Positions 10,375 to 20,153 of a stretch of 64,000 nucleotides of DNA are shown here, one piece after another. The notes under the pieces were generated by a model. That model saw only the letters and a program-made list of their open reading frames with translations, did not search any database and had not been told where the DNA came from. The stretch's first letter is position 1, and each line of letters begins with the position of its first letter. Both the position numbers and the translations under genes were made by a program. Source of the stretch: Klebsiella pneumoniae (GTDB lineage: Bacteria; Myxococcota_A; UBA9042); assembly GCA_945889325.1 (NCBI GenBank), contig CAMDBH010000001.1:62001-126000 (forward strand), in the 5' to 3' direction.

Positions 10375-10740
10375 ATGGCCCGTATCGCTGGCGTAGACTT
10401 GCCGCGCAACAAACGCATTGATGTAGCTTTGCGATCTTTGTACGGCGTAGGCCCCAAGGTCGCTGTCGACGTCTGCAACAAGGCCGGCATTCCGCTGGAT
10501 CGCAAAAGCGACGAATTGACCGAAGTCGACATCGTCCGCATCCGCGATGTGTTGGAAAATACATTTAAGATTGAAGGCGATCTGCGGCGTCAGGTGGCCA
10601 TGGACATCAAGCGCCTGATGGATTTGGGTTGCTACCGCGGCCTGCGCCATCGCAAAGGCTTGCCGGTTCGCGGCCAGCGCACCCACACCAACGCCCGAAC
10701 CCGCAAAGGTCCGCGGCGCACGGCGATCAAGAAGAAGTAA
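10375..10740 (+). CDS. rpsM: 30S ribosomal protein S13
   Basis: This 121-residue protein starts [19 protein letters not shown] and ends with [28 protein letters not shown], the tRNA-contacting basic tail of S13. A CAGGAG ribosome-binding site precedes the ATG. The 151-nt spacer to rpsK contains short degenerate repeats (GGTCTNAACCGAC) but no gene. Confidence 0.97.
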   Translation: MARIAGVDLPRNKRIDVALRSLYGVGPKVAVDVCNKAGIPLDRKSDELTEVDIVRIRDVLENTFKIEGDLRRQVAMDIKRLMDLGCYRGLRHRKGLPVRGQRTHTNARTRKGPRRTAIKKK

Positions 10741-10891
10741 GACAGCTGCCACTGCGACCCACGTCGTGGCGGCCGCTTGGAAGGGCCAAAGGGCCTGCAA
10801 AATTCAATTTGCACTGTCCAAAGCGACTGTGCAGGGTCTAAACCGACATTAAAGGGTCTCAACCGACGGTCTCGGGCAGGAAAGAACAAAT

Positions 10892-11296
10892 ATGGCGACT
10901 TCATCGACCAAAACAGCGGCCGCGCGCGTCAAAAAGCGCGTCAAGAAGAATATCCAGTCGGGCGTGGTTCACATCAGCTCGACGTTCAACAACACCATGG
11001 TGACGGTAACTGACGTTTCCGGCAACGTGTTGTCGTGGTCCAGTTGCGGCCGCCGCGGCTTCAAAGGTTCGCGCAAGTCCACGCCTTTTGCAGCGCAAAT
11101 GGCGGCGGAGGATGCGGCAAAACGGGCCCAAGAGCACGGCGTCAAGTCGGTCTCCGTGCTGGTTAAGGGTCCGGGCACCGGCCGCGAAGCCGCGCTGCGC
11201 GCGCTGGCCAACGCCGGTTTCCGCATCACGACGATCCGCGATGTCACACCGATCCCGCACAACGGTTGCCGTCCGCCAAAACGGCGGCGTGTCTAA
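10892..11296 (+). CDS. rpsK: 30S ribosomal protein S11
   Basis: This 134-residue protein contains [33 protein letters not shown] and the C-terminal [20 protein letters not shown], all S11 signatures. S11 lies in the small-subunit platform near the mRNA exit. Order (S13, S11, S4, RpoA, L17) is that of the alpha operon. Confidence 0.97.
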   Translation: MATSSTKTAAARVKKRVKKNIQSGVVHISSTFNNTMVTVTDVSGNVLSWSSCGRRGFKGSRKSTPFAAQMAAEDAAKRAQEHGVKSVSVLVKGPGTGREAALRALANAGFRITTIRDVTPIPHNGCRPPKRRRV

Positions 11297-11361
11297 GTTT
11301 TTTCACGAATTCAAGAATTTGCGTCCAATGCTATTTGGACCACGCAGCGTCTGGAGAAGTC

Positions 11362-11991
11362 ATGGCTCGTTATATTGGTCCAGTTTGCCGTCTGTGTCGC
11401 CGCGAAGGGCTCAAGCTTTTCTTGAAAGGCGAACGCTGTTACACCGAAAAGTGCGCATTTGAACGGCGTTCCTATATCCCAGGTCAACACGGCCAGGCGC
11501 GTCACGGCAAAGTGTCGGAATTTGGTCGCCAATTGCGTGAGAAGCAGAAGGTCAAGCGCATTTACGGCTTGGTGGAAAAGCAGTTCCGCGGTTACTACGA
11601 ATTGGCTGCGCGCAAAGACGGCGTCACGGGCGAGAACCTGCTGGCATACCTCGAACGCCGCTTGGACAACACCGTGTATCGTTTGGGCTTTGCCTCCAGC
11701 CGTTCGGAAGCTCGCTTGCTCGTCACCCACGGTCACCTGTTGATCAATGGCGCGCTTGTCGACATTCCGTCGTACAACCTCAAGCCCGGCGACACCGTGG
11801 CCGTTCGCGACAAATCCAAAGAGATTACGCGAATTACTGAGGCGCTTGAGGCCGTTGATCGCCGCGGCGTGCCAGCTTGGCTGACCTTGGATCGCAAGGC
11901 GCTCAAGGGTACGGTCAGTTCGTTGCCGACCCGCAGCGATGTGACCACGCCGATCGAAGAGCGGCTAATCGTGGAATTGTATTCTAAATAG
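11362..11991 (+). CDS. rpsD: 30S ribosomal protein S4, zinc-binding (C+) form
   Basis: The 209-residue product begins [20 protein letters not shown] and carries four early Cys (CRLC...CYTEKC), the zinc-binding variant of S4. The S4 RNA-binding domain lies around residues 95-155 ([28 protein letters not shown]). The track start at 11266 lies inside rpsK; ATG 11362 with CTGGAGAAG upstream is preferred. S4 is often the autoregulator of this operon. Confidence 0.95.
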   Translation: MARYIGPVCRLCRREGLKLFLKGERCYTEKCAFERRSYIPGQHGQARHGKVSEFGRQLREKQKVKRIYGLVEKQFRGYYELAARKDGVTGENLLAYLERRLDNTVYRLGFASSRSEARLLVTHGHLLINGALVDIPSYNLKPGDTVAVRDKSKEITRITEALEAVDRRGVPAWLTLDRKALKGTVSSLPTRSDVTTPIEERLIVELYSK

Positions 11992-12066
11992 CTGCGCAAA
12001 AATTTCTTAAGGCTGCCTGCACTGCCATCGGATGGTAGGCACAGGCAAGTCGCAATTGGAGGTCCC

Positions 12067-13179
12067 ATGCAACGGAATTGGAAAAACCTAATCCGGGTCG
12101 AGCCGCTCGAAGTCGTTGAACTGTCCGAGACCTACGGCAAGTTTCAGGTTGAGCCGCTCGAACGCGGTTACGGCCAGACGCTTGGCAACAGCCTTCGACG
12201 GGTGCTGCTCTCGAGCATCCGCGGCGCTGCGATCACCGGTGTGCGGATGGCCGCTTTGGGTCGCGTTGTGCGCGAAGACGACGGCGGCAAAGGCAAAGTT
12301 CAGCGCAAGATGGTTGAGCAGATGCAAACCGCCTTGCACGAGTTCCAAGCGTTGCCCGATGTCGTCGAAGACGTTGCGGAAATTGTTCTCAACTTGAAAG
12401 AAGTCAACCTGCGTATGGAGGGCGAAGGCCCCGAGTTCGTCACGCTGGAAGCGGAAGCGCCGGCCAACGGCGGACCGCTGCGCGTCACTGCAGGGCACTT
12501 GCAGACGCCGGCCGGCATTACCGTGCTCAATCCGGACCTGCACTTGATGACCATTGAGCCGGGTGGCCGCGTTGAAATGGAATTGACGGTGAAAGAAGGC
12601 GTGGGCTACGTGCCGGCGACCCGCGAAAATAGCGAAGAAAATCCGGTGGATTTGCTGCCGATCGACGCCATTTACGCCCCCGTTCGGCGCGTCAATTTCC
12701 GCGTGACCAACGCGCGCGTCGAGCAGCGCACCGACTACGACAAACTGACTTTGGAAGTTTGGACCAACGGCGCCATCGACCCAGAAGCGGCAGTCAGCGT
12801 TGCGGCCAAAATTGTGCGCGATCAGTTGCGGGTATTTATTGGCTTTGACGATGAGGACGGCGAAGTCGAACTCGGCACAGCCGAACAGATCGCCACAATC
12901 AGCGCGCCGCTCAATGAAAATCTGTGGCGAACCATCGATTCGCTCGAATTGTCGGTGCGTTCGGCCAACTGCTTGCAGAACGCCAACCTGCGTTTGGTCG
13001 GTGAACTGGTTCAGCGCAGTGAGCCGGAAATGCTCAAGACCAAAAACTTTGGGCGCAAGTCGCTCAAAGAAATCAAAGACCTGTTGGAGACGATGGGACT
13101 GAATTTGGGTATGCACATTGAGAACTTTGATCCCGAGAACGTGCCGGCGTCCCTGCTTGTGCCGCCGCCACCGGCCTAG
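12067..13179 (+). CDS. rpoA: RNA polymerase alpha subunit with an N-domain insertion
   Basis: The alpha N-terminal assembly domain ([20 protein letters not shown]) is followed by the C-terminal HhH domain ([16 protein letters not shown]...[15 protein letters not shown]) that binds UP elements and activators. Length is 370 residues against 329 in E. coli. Most of the excess is a charged insert of about 28 residues (about 62-89, including [17 protein letters not shown]) placed where E. coli has the short strand before LHEY. The rest is a proline-rich C-terminal tail. Confidence 0.96.
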   Translation: MQRNWKNLIRVEPLEVVELSETYGKFQVEPLERGYGQTLGNSLRRVLLSSIRGAAITGVRMAALGRVVREDDGGKGKVQRKMVEQMQTALHEFQALPDVVEDVAEIVLNLKEVNLRMEGEGPEFVTLEAEAPANGGPLRVTAGHLQTPAGITVLNPDLHLMTIEPGGRVEMELTVKEGVGYVPATRENSEENPVDLLPIDAIYAPVRRVNFRVTNARVEQRTDYDKLTLEVWTNGAIDPEAAVSVAAKIVRDQLRVFIGFDDEDGEVELGTAEQIATISAPLNENLWRTIDSLELSVRSANCLQNANLRLVGELVQRSEPEMLKTKNFGRKSLKEIKDLLETMGLNLGMHIENFDPENVPASLLVPPPPA

Positions 13180-13244
13180 TTTGCCCGCTAGATCTGGGAA
13201 TAATTGGTTTTTCGCAGATAAAATCTGCCCACAGTGAGGAAGTC

Positions 13245-13598
13245 ATGCGTCATAAACTAAGCGGTCGCCATTTCGGCAGAGAGTCGTCCCACCGCAAAGC
13301 CATGTTGCTCAATTTGTGCAAGTCGCTGATCGAGCACGGTCGGATCACCACCACGGTGGCCAAGGCCAAGGAATTGCGCGGCTGGGTCGAACCACTGGTG
13401 ACCTTGGGCAAGGAGGATTCCATCCACCGTCGCCGGTTGGCTTTTGCGCAACTGCGCGACAACGGCTTGGTCACAAAGTTGTTTGCCGAACTCGGCCCAA
13501 AGTTTTCTTCGCGTCCGGGCGGTTACACGCGGTCGTTCAAGCTCGGTCTCCGCTCCGGTGATGCCGCGCCGATGGCGATCATCGAATTTGTCGAGTGA
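13245..13598 (+). CDS. rplQ: 50S ribosomal protein L17
   Basis: This 117-residue protein starts [24 protein letters not shown] and matches L17 in full. L17 lies near the tunnel exit. The ATG has a GTGAGGAAG ribosome-binding site. It is the last gene of the ribosomal block, and a hairpin follows. Confidence 0.97.
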   Translation: MRHKLSGRHFGRESSHRKAMLLNLCKSLIEHGRITTTVAKAKELRGWVEPLVTLGKEDSIHRRRLAFAQLRDNGLVTKLFAELGPKFSSRPGGYTRSFKLGLRSGDAAPMAIIEFVE

Positions 13599-13618
13599 GC
13601 AAAATTGTTTGGTTTTTT

Positions 13619-13650
13619 TGCGAGGGCGGGCTCCATGTCCGCCTTCGCGC
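13619..13650. repeat. REP-like hairpin, likely bidirectional terminator
   Basis: The sequence TGCGAGGGCGGGCTCCATGTCCGCCTTCGCGC folds with a stem of about 10 bp and lies between the convergent rplQ and regulator genes, after a run of seven T. Its core GGCGGG-CTCC-TG-CCGCC resembles the palindrome found between rpsC and rplP, so it is probably a second copy of the same family. Confidence 0.5.
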
Positions 13651-13665
13651 GTTTTGCGAGGTGGC

Positions 13666-14322
13666 CTATTGCGGCTGCCAGCGGTAGCCGGTCTGCCTTA
13701 CAGTTTGCAAGCATTGCGAGGCATTGCCGAGGGCCACACGCAGGCGCTGCACGTGAACGTCCACCGTCCGCACCCCGCCGTCGTACGACTGGCCCCACAC
13801 CGCGGCCAGCAACGCCTCACGCGACCAAGTCCGATCTGGGTGTTGCGCAAAGTGGCGCAACAACGCGAACTCCCGATGAGGCAACGCCAAAAGCCGTTCA
13901 CCGACGAAGGCCTGCTGCGCCTGCAAATCGACCAACAGAGGCCCCGAGCGCAACGACACCTCCCGCCCAGGCCGGTGGTCGAGCACGCGTTCCACGCGCG
14001 CCAGCAGCTCGGCTTGGGTAAACCCGCGTGCGATAAAGTCATTGCAAGTCAGCGCAGACGCCAGATGCAGGCGTTCCAGGTCCAAAACCAGTAGCCATGG
14101 AACCCGACCAACAACGGGATGCTTAGAAATCGCTGGGGAAAGTCTATCGACGGCCTGAAACGGGGCCGGTTCAAAGACCGCCAGATCGGGGGGCATGGTC
14201 AACGGGCAATCAAACCAATGGCCGCGCAAAAGACGCGGCACGACCTGATAGTCGCTCTGCAGCAGCGCCGAGCGGAGCGGGGACGAGTCGCCAAGTTCAG
14301 AAAAAACAAAGATTTTCTTCAT
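13666..14322 (-). CDS. Orphan OmpR/PhoB-type regulator with degenerate receiver
   Basis: The C-terminal half (about residues 125-218) is a clear winged-helix DNA-binding domain: LPHREFALLRHF, SREALLAAVWG, TVDVHVQRLRVAL, TVRQTGYRW. The N-terminal half has the length and secondary-structure rhythm of a receiver, but the phospho-acceptor site reads DLAVFEPAP, with Glu51 where Asp is expected, and the conserved Lys-Pro reads ARGF. It is probably a phosphorylation-independent regulator. No histidine kinase is adjacent. Target genes are unknown. Confidence 0.8.
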   Translation of the reverse strand: MKKIFVFSELGDSSPLRSALLQSDYQVVPRLLRGHWFDCPLTMPPDLAVFEPAPFQAVDRLSPAISKHPVVGRVPWLLVLDLERLHLASALTCNDFIARGFTQAELLARVERVLDHRPGREVSLRSGPLLVDLQAQQAFVGERLLALPHREFALLRHFAQHPDRTWSREALLAAVWGQSYDGGVRTVDVHVQRLRVALGNASQCLQTVRQTGYRWQPQ

Positions 14323-14547
14323 TTCTTCGTCCCTGTTCGCTCACCGCAGTAGCAGCTTGGCCGCAAAAAGTGGTATGTACGCGCCGCCCAAAGTCTGGCA
14401 CAGCCGCTGTGCAGACTGCAAAGTTTGATCGTGAATCAGCTAGGCGCTCGATCGCGGTTGTGCGCAAGAATTGCCGGAATCGACAGCAGGACGCTGCTTC
14501 GCTCAAGCCTTTTGTCTCTGCCGAAAGATGTTTGATTATAGGTTGGT

Positions 14548-16176
14548 GTGGCGCAAGTGCCTAAAATTCGCTTACAATCGCAAAGTGTTCTGCGACAAGG
14601 ATTGCCGTGGGCTTTGGCCACGGCTGTGCTCATTACGGCGGCGTATCCGCCTTGGTCGCTGTGGCCATTGGCCTTTTTTGCCTACGTGCCGCTGCTTTAC
14701 TGGTTGCACAAACATCCAACGCCCCTGAAGCAGGCCGCGCTGCTCGGTCTGATTCCAGGCACGATTCTTCACGCGGGGGTTTTCTGGTTTCTAATTCACA
14801 CCATGGAAGCGATGAGTGGTTTCCCGCTGCCGCTGGCGATGGCCACCCTGGTCGGGTACGCGCTGGCCATGGGCGTGCATCAGGCCGTGTTCATGTTGGC
14901 GGTGCGTTTGGTATCTCAGAGCGAATTGTCCTTCAATCGCACGCTATTACAGGCACTGGCCTTGGCCACAGTGTATGCGGCGATCGAATTTGGCGTGCCC
15001 TACCTGTTTCCATGGTACTTGGGGAATGCGTTTTTCGACCAGCCGATGTGGATACAAACTGCTGAATTCATAGGTATTTGTGGCACAAGTCTGTTGGTCA
15101 TGCTGTGCAATTTGTTGCTGACGCACGCGGCGTTGGCTAAGCAATGGCGCTGGCGTTTTGTGGCAATCGCGAGCGGTTTGCTCGTATTTATGGGCGCTTA
15201 CGGCACGATGCGCATGAAACAAATCGATGCTGCGCCGGTACAGAAAACGCTCAAGACCCTGATCGTGCAAGCCAATGCCTCGCTCAAGGAAAAATTGTCA
15301 GAAGGACGCGCGCGCATGCCGATGCTCGATCGCGCGGAAACAATCATTCGGCAAGCTGACTTAGGCGATCGCGATCTGGTGATCTTGCCAGAAGGGGCCA
15401 TGCCATTCTTCTGGATTCCCGACGCCGTGGGTCCAGCGGCCCAAACGGAACGCAAGATCCCAACCCGCTCGCCACCGATCCTGCGCGAAGCCAAGCAACG
15501 CATGCTGACGTTGGTTCACGACGTAAACAAGCCAATTCTGCTGGGTAGTTTACGGCGGTTGGACCGGATGTGGGTGCAAGAAGCTCGCAACGCGGCGTTT
15601 TTGCAGTGGCCAGACGGACGGGAGCAGGTGTACGACAAGAAAATTCTGCTGCCTTTTGGCGAATATCTGCCGTTTACTTCGCTATTTCCGGCGCTCAAGG
15701 AGTCGATTCCGGGCGTGTCGCACATGGATCCCGGCACGGCCAGCGGCAAGATGGACGTCGCTGGCGTCAAAATATTGGTAAACATCTGTTATGAAGCGCT
15801 GTTTGCGAATTTCTTGCGGAGTGAAGGCTCGGACGCCGAAGTCCTGGTCAACCTGACCAACGACGTCTGGTTTGGGCCCGAACCGGCACCAACTCTGCAT
15901 TTAATGGTACAACAGGCGCGCGCGGTGGAATTGCGCCGGCCGCTGCTGCGTTCGACGGTCACCGGTATCACCGTGCATGTCAGCGCCGACGGTGTGATGC
16001 ACGATCCAACTGAACTTTATGTCGAAGCGACACGGCGTTATGACGCACAAGTCCGCGATCTGGATAGTCCTTATCGCCATTGGGGCGACGCGCCGATGTG
16101 GCTGCTGACCTTGGGCAGCGTCGCGTTTTTGCTGCATCACAGCCTGCGGCAGCGCAAGGCCGCGAAAATATCTTGA
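14548..16176 (+). CDS. lnt: Apolipoprotein N-acyltransferase
   Basis: It adds the third acyl chain to the N-terminal Cys of lipoproteins in the inner membrane. The first 210 residues hold several membrane helices, followed by a nitrilase-type periplasmic domain with the expected triad: Glu282 (LPEGAMPFFW), Lys364 (YDKKILLPFGEYLPF) and Cys414 (VNICYEALF). The start is GTG 14548, the first in the frame; a later start is possible. It fits the many lipoproteins encoded in this window. Confidence 0.9.
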   Translation: MAQVPKIRLQSQSVLRQGLPWALATAVLITAAYPPWSLWPLAFFAYVPLLYWLHKHPTPLKQAALLGLIPGTILHAGVFWFLIHTMEAMSGFPLPLAMATLVGYALAMGVHQAVFMLAVRLVSQSELSFNRTLLQALALATVYAAIEFGVPYLFPWYLGNAFFDQPMWIQTAEFIGICGTSLLVMLCNLLLTHAALAKQWRWRFVAIASGLLVFMGAYGTMRMKQIDAAPVQKTLKTLIVQANASLKEKLSEGRARMPMLDRAETIIRQADLGDRDLVILPEGAMPFFWIPDAVGPAAQTERKIPTRSPPILREAKQRMLTLVHDVNKPILLGSLRRLDRMWVQEARNAAFLQWPDGREQVYDKKILLPFGEYLPFTSLFPALKESIPGVSHMDPGTASGKMDVAGVKILVNICYEALFANFLRSEGSDAEVLVNLTNDVWFGPEPAPTLHLMVQQARAVELRRPLLRSTVTGITVHVSADGVMHDPTELYVEATRRYDAQVRDLDSPYRHWGDAPMWLLTLGSVAFLLHHSLRQRKAAKIS

Positions 16177-16248
16177 TATCTTGAACTATTTTGCTACCTT
16201 CGCTGATTTGTTCGACCACGATCAGCCCAAGTGCGGCCAAGGACTCCG

Positions 16249-17403
16249 ATGACGAAGCGCAAATCAGCCAAACCCAAGGTGCAAACCGGCGACCGGCTGC
16301 AAAAATTTATCGCCACTTCGGGCGTTGCCTCGCGGCGATCGGCCGAAGAGTTGATCGCGCAAGGGCGGATCGAAGTCAACGGCGTGGTCGTGACCGAACC
16401 GGGTACGCGCATCGATCCGGAGCTGGATCAGGTGCGTTTCGATGGCGAAAAGCTCAAACCTCAATCGCAGCGGGTGGTTCTGCTGCTGCACAAACCGGTC
16501 GGCTTTCTGTCGTCGGCCAAAGATCCCGACGGTCGACCGCTGGTTTATCATCTGGTGCCCAAGGATTTGGCGCTGCGCACGATCGGTCGTCTGGATTTTA
16601 ACACCGAAGGCGTGCTTTTGTTCACCAATGACGGCGAGTTGGCCGAACGACTCGGGCACGCGCGTTACAGCGTGCAACGCGTCTATGAGGCACGCGTGCG
16701 CGGCATTCCGACGGAAATGACGTTGGCTGCCCTGCGCCGCGGCGTGCGTCTGGAGGACGGACCGGCCCGCGTTGAGAGCGTGGAAGTCGTCAAAGCGACG
16801 GAAAATAACGCTTGGTTGCGCTTGGTTCTGGTTGAAGGGCGCAACCGAGAAGTGCGACGCCTGATGGAACGCGTCGGGCATCCCGTCGTGCGCCTGCGCC
16901 GCGTGGCCTTTGCGGGGTTGACAGTCGGCGCGCTCAAGCACGGCGATTGGCGGATTTTGTTGCCCGAAGAAGTCGATGCCTTGCAAACCCGTGGCCACGT
17001 CGGCGCTTTTGAATTGCCTCCCGATCCACGGCGCAAAGCTGGCGCGCAACGCCTGGAGCGAGAAGCCAAGCGCGGGCAAATCCGCGCGGAAACGCGCGAC
17101 AAGCCCACGGCACCGCGATCGACGGCCGTCAAACCGCCGACCCGGGGACGCAAGCGTTTGGTGGATGATCCGAGCGCACCGCCAGCGCAAGATCGCAGCC
17201 AGCGCAAAGCCCTGCAGCAGCAACGCATTTCCGATCGCCGCCGCGGCTCTGCGCAGGAAATTCTGGAACGGGAAACCGACGGCCATCGGCGCACGGCGCG
17301 AAAAAAGATTGTCCCGCTGGGCAAGACGCCGCAGCCCGCCGGCAAATCCGAACGCGCGGCCCCGATCAGCAGCGGCAAGGCCCCGCGCCGAGGTCGCAAG
17401 TGA
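16249..17403 (+). CDS. rluB: Pseudouridine synthase of the RsuA/RluB family
   Basis: An S4 RNA-binding domain (LQKFIATSGVASRRSAEELIAQG, residues about 17-75) is followed by the RsuA/RluB catalytic domain, with the active-site Asp in GRLDFNTEGVLLFTND and the EGRNREVRRLMERVGHPV block. It isomerises uridine in rRNA, probably 23S. A basic, disordered C-terminal tail of about 130 residues follows. ATG 16249 with an AAGGA upstream is preferred over GTG 16231. RsuA or RluE/RluF specificity cannot be excluded. Confidence 0.85.
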   Translation: MTKRKSAKPKVQTGDRLQKFIATSGVASRRSAEELIAQGRIEVNGVVVTEPGTRIDPELDQVRFDGEKLKPQSQRVVLLLHKPVGFLSSAKDPDGRPLVYHLVPKDLALRTIGRLDFNTEGVLLFTNDGELAERLGHARYSVQRVYEARVRGIPTEMTLAALRRGVRLEDGPARVESVEVVKATENNAWLRLVLVEGRNREVRRLMERVGHPVVRLRRVAFAGLTVGALKHGDWRILLPEEVDALQTRGHVGAFELPPDPRRKAGAQRLEREAKRGQIRAETRDKPTAPRSTAVKPPTRGRKRLVDDPSAPPAQDRSQRKALQQQRISDRRRGSAQEILERETDGHRRTARKKIVPLGKTPQPAGKSERAAPISSGKAPRRGRK

Positions 17404-18503
17404 TTCCACAGCGAATTTGCTGCGTTGTCGGCGCACGTCCCAATTTCATGAAAGTCGCGCCGGTCTATCTGGCGCTCAAACGCCGCGATCTGAACGTGCG
17501 CTTGGTGCACACCGGGCAACACTACGACCCGAAAATGTCGAGTGTTTTTTTTGACGATTTGGGGATGCCGAGGCCGGACGCCTTTCTGGGTGTCGGATCG
17601 GGCAATCATGCCGAGCAGACCGCCAAGGTGATGACACTTTTCGATCGCGATTGCGAAGACTTCCAGCCCGAACTGGTGCTGGTGGCCGGTGACGTCAATT
17701 CCACGATCGCCTGTGCGCTCGTCGCCAGCAAACGCGGCATCGCGGTCGGGCACGTTGAAGCGGGGCTGCGTTCACGCGATTGGGCCATGCCCGAAGAGAT
17801 CAACCGCATTTTGACCGACGCCTGTAGCGATCTGCTTTTTACGCCCTCGCGCGACGGCGACGCCCATTTGCGCGCTGAAGGGGTGGCCGAGCACCGCATT
17901 CATTTCGTCGGCAACTGCATGATCGACAGTCTGCGTACGCACTTGGCGCGGGCCTTGTCGCTGGGGACGGCAAAACATCTGGGCTTTGACCCGGGCGCCT
18001 ACGCAGTGGCGACATTGCACCGGCCTTCCAATGTCGACGATCCAGCGCAACTGAAACGTTTGCTCGACGCGCTGGCCCAGGTGGCCAAACATTGCCCGGT
18101 GTTGTTTCCGATCCATCCCCGCACAAAAAAATCCATAATCGACGCGGAGTTGCAGGTTGCTGATGCGATCTCACTGGTGGAGCCGATGGGCTACTTGCAG
18201 TTTTTGGGCGCCATGGCGCAAGCGAAGTTTGTGCTGACGGATTCCGGCGGCATTCAAGAAGAAACCACAGCGCTAGGGGTGCCGTGTTTGACCCTGCGCG
18301 CCAACACCGAACGACCGGTGACTGTCAGCGAAGGCAGCAATATTTTGCTTGGCCTTGATACGGCTGCCATTTTTCCCGCCGTGCGCAACATTCTGTCTGG
18401 ACGCGCCAAAACCGGCCAGATACCCGAATTGTGGGATGGACACGCCGCGGAGCGCGTCGCCGACGTCATAAGCGGCGGTTTCCGCACGTTACTCGAGGGT
18501 TAG
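17400..18503 (+). CDS. wecB: UDP-N-acetylglucosamine 2-epimerase (non-hydrolysing)
   Basis: It converts UDP-GlcNAc to UDP-ManNAc for surface polysaccharide. Family motifs are present: GARPNFMKVAPV, VHTGQHYDPKMS, HVEAGLRSRDWAMPEEINR, a TLHRPSNVDD block and SGGIQEETTALGVPCLTLR. Length (367) is normal. The start is GTG 17400, overlapping the stop of the pseudouridine synthase (GTGA). No further polysaccharide genes are adjacent. Confidence 0.9.
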   Translation: MIPQRICCVVGARPNFMKVAPVYLALKRRDLNVRLVHTGQHYDPKMSSVFFDDLGMPRPDAFLGVGSGNHAEQTAKVMTLFDRDCEDFQPELVLVAGDVNSTIACALVASKRGIAVGHVEAGLRSRDWAMPEEINRILTDACSDLLFTPSRDGDAHLRAEGVAEHRIHFVGNCMIDSLRTHLARALSLGTAKHLGFDPGAYAVATLHRPSNVDDPAQLKRLLDALAQVAKHCPVLFPIHPRTKKSIIDAELQVADAISLVEPMGYLQFLGAMAQAKFVLTDSGGIQEETTALGVPCLTLRANTERPVTVSEGSNILLGLDTAAIFPAVRNILSGRAKTGQIPELWDGHAAERVADVISGGFRTLLEG

Positions 18504-18518
18504 CTGTACAAACGCAAG

Positions 18519-20153
18519 ATGACAGTTGCCGTAGTCGTGTTGGCGGTCGCAGTTGTGGCTGCGGCGGGGCTGTTTCTGCTAAAACCTATTGAGCCTGAAG
18601 CGTTTATACTTGAGCACGTCGTGCCCGAGGACGCCGACGCCTTGCTCTGGCTCGATTCGCTCGCCCCATTGGCGCAAAGTTTGGCGCAGTTAGCCGCGAG
18701 GGTTCCCGGCACCGCGGGGATTTTGGACGCAGGCAAACTGGTTCTCGGCGTCGATCTGCGCGATGCCGACGCGGTTGCGCGCGCAGGTCTGCGCAATGAT
18801 GCGGGGATTTGTGTCTTTCGCTGGCACGGCGCGCTGTGGCTGATTCTACCGATTACTTCGCCCGAGGGTGGGGCACACCTTTCTAGGTTGCTGCAGGGCC
18901 GCGGTTACAGAGTGGGGCCAGGTCTGGGTGCATTCGAAGATCTGCAAAATCATTGGGACATTTTTGATCGCCAACAGGACAAGGTCGCAATAGCGCACTT
19001 GTTCCAGTCCGGCGCGGCGGCGATCTTGCGCTGGCAAATTGCGCCTCGGCCCGCAGACCACGCCAGCGCCGAGTACACTGCTTGGCGCAAAGCCGCACAC
19101 ATGAAGGAAAAAGCGCTGCACGGCGCCCAAGGGCAAATGCACCTGCGCATGGCGTGGCAAAAAGAGGGCCCAGAAATTGCCGCTTTGCACACGGCGCTGG
19201 GGATTGGCAACTTGGTATTTAGCGGCGCGTTGGACAAAATAGTGAGGATGGAGGCTGACTTTGATATGGCCGCCGGCAAGCCGACCTTGCGAATTGAATT
19301 GGCCTGTCAGCCGGGCGATCTGGCTGAGATTGCAAAATTTCACCAGAATTTTGTCGTGTCTACCGGACCCGGTCTGCTGGATCTCGGCGCGTTGCTGCCC
19401 GATGAAACGCCGTTGTTTTGGCGCGGGCGTCTGAACCCCGCGATTTTGAACATGTTACCCTCGACGCTGCGCGATCGATTCCTGCCCGCGGCGCTGCTCA
19501 GTTTTTGGCATCCTTCCTTGCAAGGGGTCGACGCGCGTTCTGACTTGATCGCGTTTCTGGACGGTCAGGTCGCCGCCGGGTTGCTGGGTGTTGCCGACGA
19601 TTTCCCTCTAGATCCCTATCTTTGGACGCCGGCAACCTTGCGCAAAGGCCTGCGGGCTTTCGTGGCCGTGTCGCTTCAAACTGACACCCAAGCCGCCCAT
19701 TTCATGGACCGCGTCCGGTCGGCGATCGACACCAGCAGCGAAAAGGCCGTTTCGGTTCAAATGCTTGAATTTAGCGGCTTTTCTGTGGCCGATCCACAGG
19801 GACCTTGGCTGATGTTGCGCAAGGACGCCCAAGTCGTTTTGGTCAGCGGCATCGGGGCTCAAGACGACTTGCAACACATTGCAGACGGCAAATTCCCCAG
19901 CCTGCAGGCGGCAGTGCGCGGCGAGCTGGAGAAATCCGCGGTCCACGGCGCCCAGCTCTGGACCGCACTGCTCACGAGTACGCCGCGCATCGCGCGTTCG
20001 CTGCGCCGCCGCGGCGTGCCAGATTATGTAGTGCAAATGCTAGCATCGGTCGCTGCCGTGGCCACGACTGTGCAATGGACGCAGGACGGCCTGCAGATTC
20101 GTTTGGCGCTGCGTCCGAGCGAACTCGATGCCGATGCAGGGGAGGCGCCGTGA
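18519..20153 (+). CDS. Membrane-anchored extracytoplasmic protein of unknown function
   Basis: One N-terminal membrane helix (VAVVVLAVAVVAAAGLFLL) is followed by about 520 residues of soluble sequence starting with HVVPEDADALLWLDSLAPLAQSL. That layout resembles DUF3352-type exported proteins, but I do not recognise a catalytic motif. The stop codon is the TGA that opens repeat copy 1, so the C-terminus (GEAP) may have been shortened when the repeat inserted. No strong ribosome-binding site is seen. Confidence 0.6.
   Translation: MTVAVVVLAVAVVAAAGLFLLKPIEPEAFILEHVVPEDADALLWLDSLAPLAQSLAQLAARVPGTAGILDAGKLVLGVDLRDADAVARAGLRNDAGICVFRWHGALWLILPITSPEGGAHLSRLLQGRGYRVGPGLGAFEDLQNHWDIFDRQQDKVAIAHLFQSGAAAILRWQIAPRPADHASAEYTAWRKAAHMKEKALHGAQGQMHLRMAWQKEGPEIAALHTALGIGNLVFSGALDKIVRMEADFDMAAGKPTLRIELACQPGDLAEIAKFHQNFVVSTGPGLLDLGALLPDETPLFWRGRLNPAILNMLPSTLRDRFLPAALLSFWHPSLQGVDARSDLIAFLDGQVAAGLLGVADDFPLDPYLWTPATLRKGLRAFVAVSLQTDTQAAHFMDRVRSAIDTSSEKAVSVQMLEFSGFSVADPQGPWLMLRKDAQVVLVSGIGAQDDLQHIADGKFPSLQAAVRGELEKSAVHGAQLWTALLTSTPRIARSLRRRGVPDYVVQMLASVAAVATTVQWTQDGLQIRLALRPSELDADAGEAP

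Noticed and set aside
12088-13116. 342-residue minus-strand ORF opposite rpoA
   Set aside because: Antisense shadow of rpoA with His/Arg/Phe/Gln-rich composition and no recognisable family.
16264-17436. 390-residue minus-strand ORF opposite the pseudouridine synthase
   Set aside because: Shadow composition and no family features; the plus strand is unambiguous.
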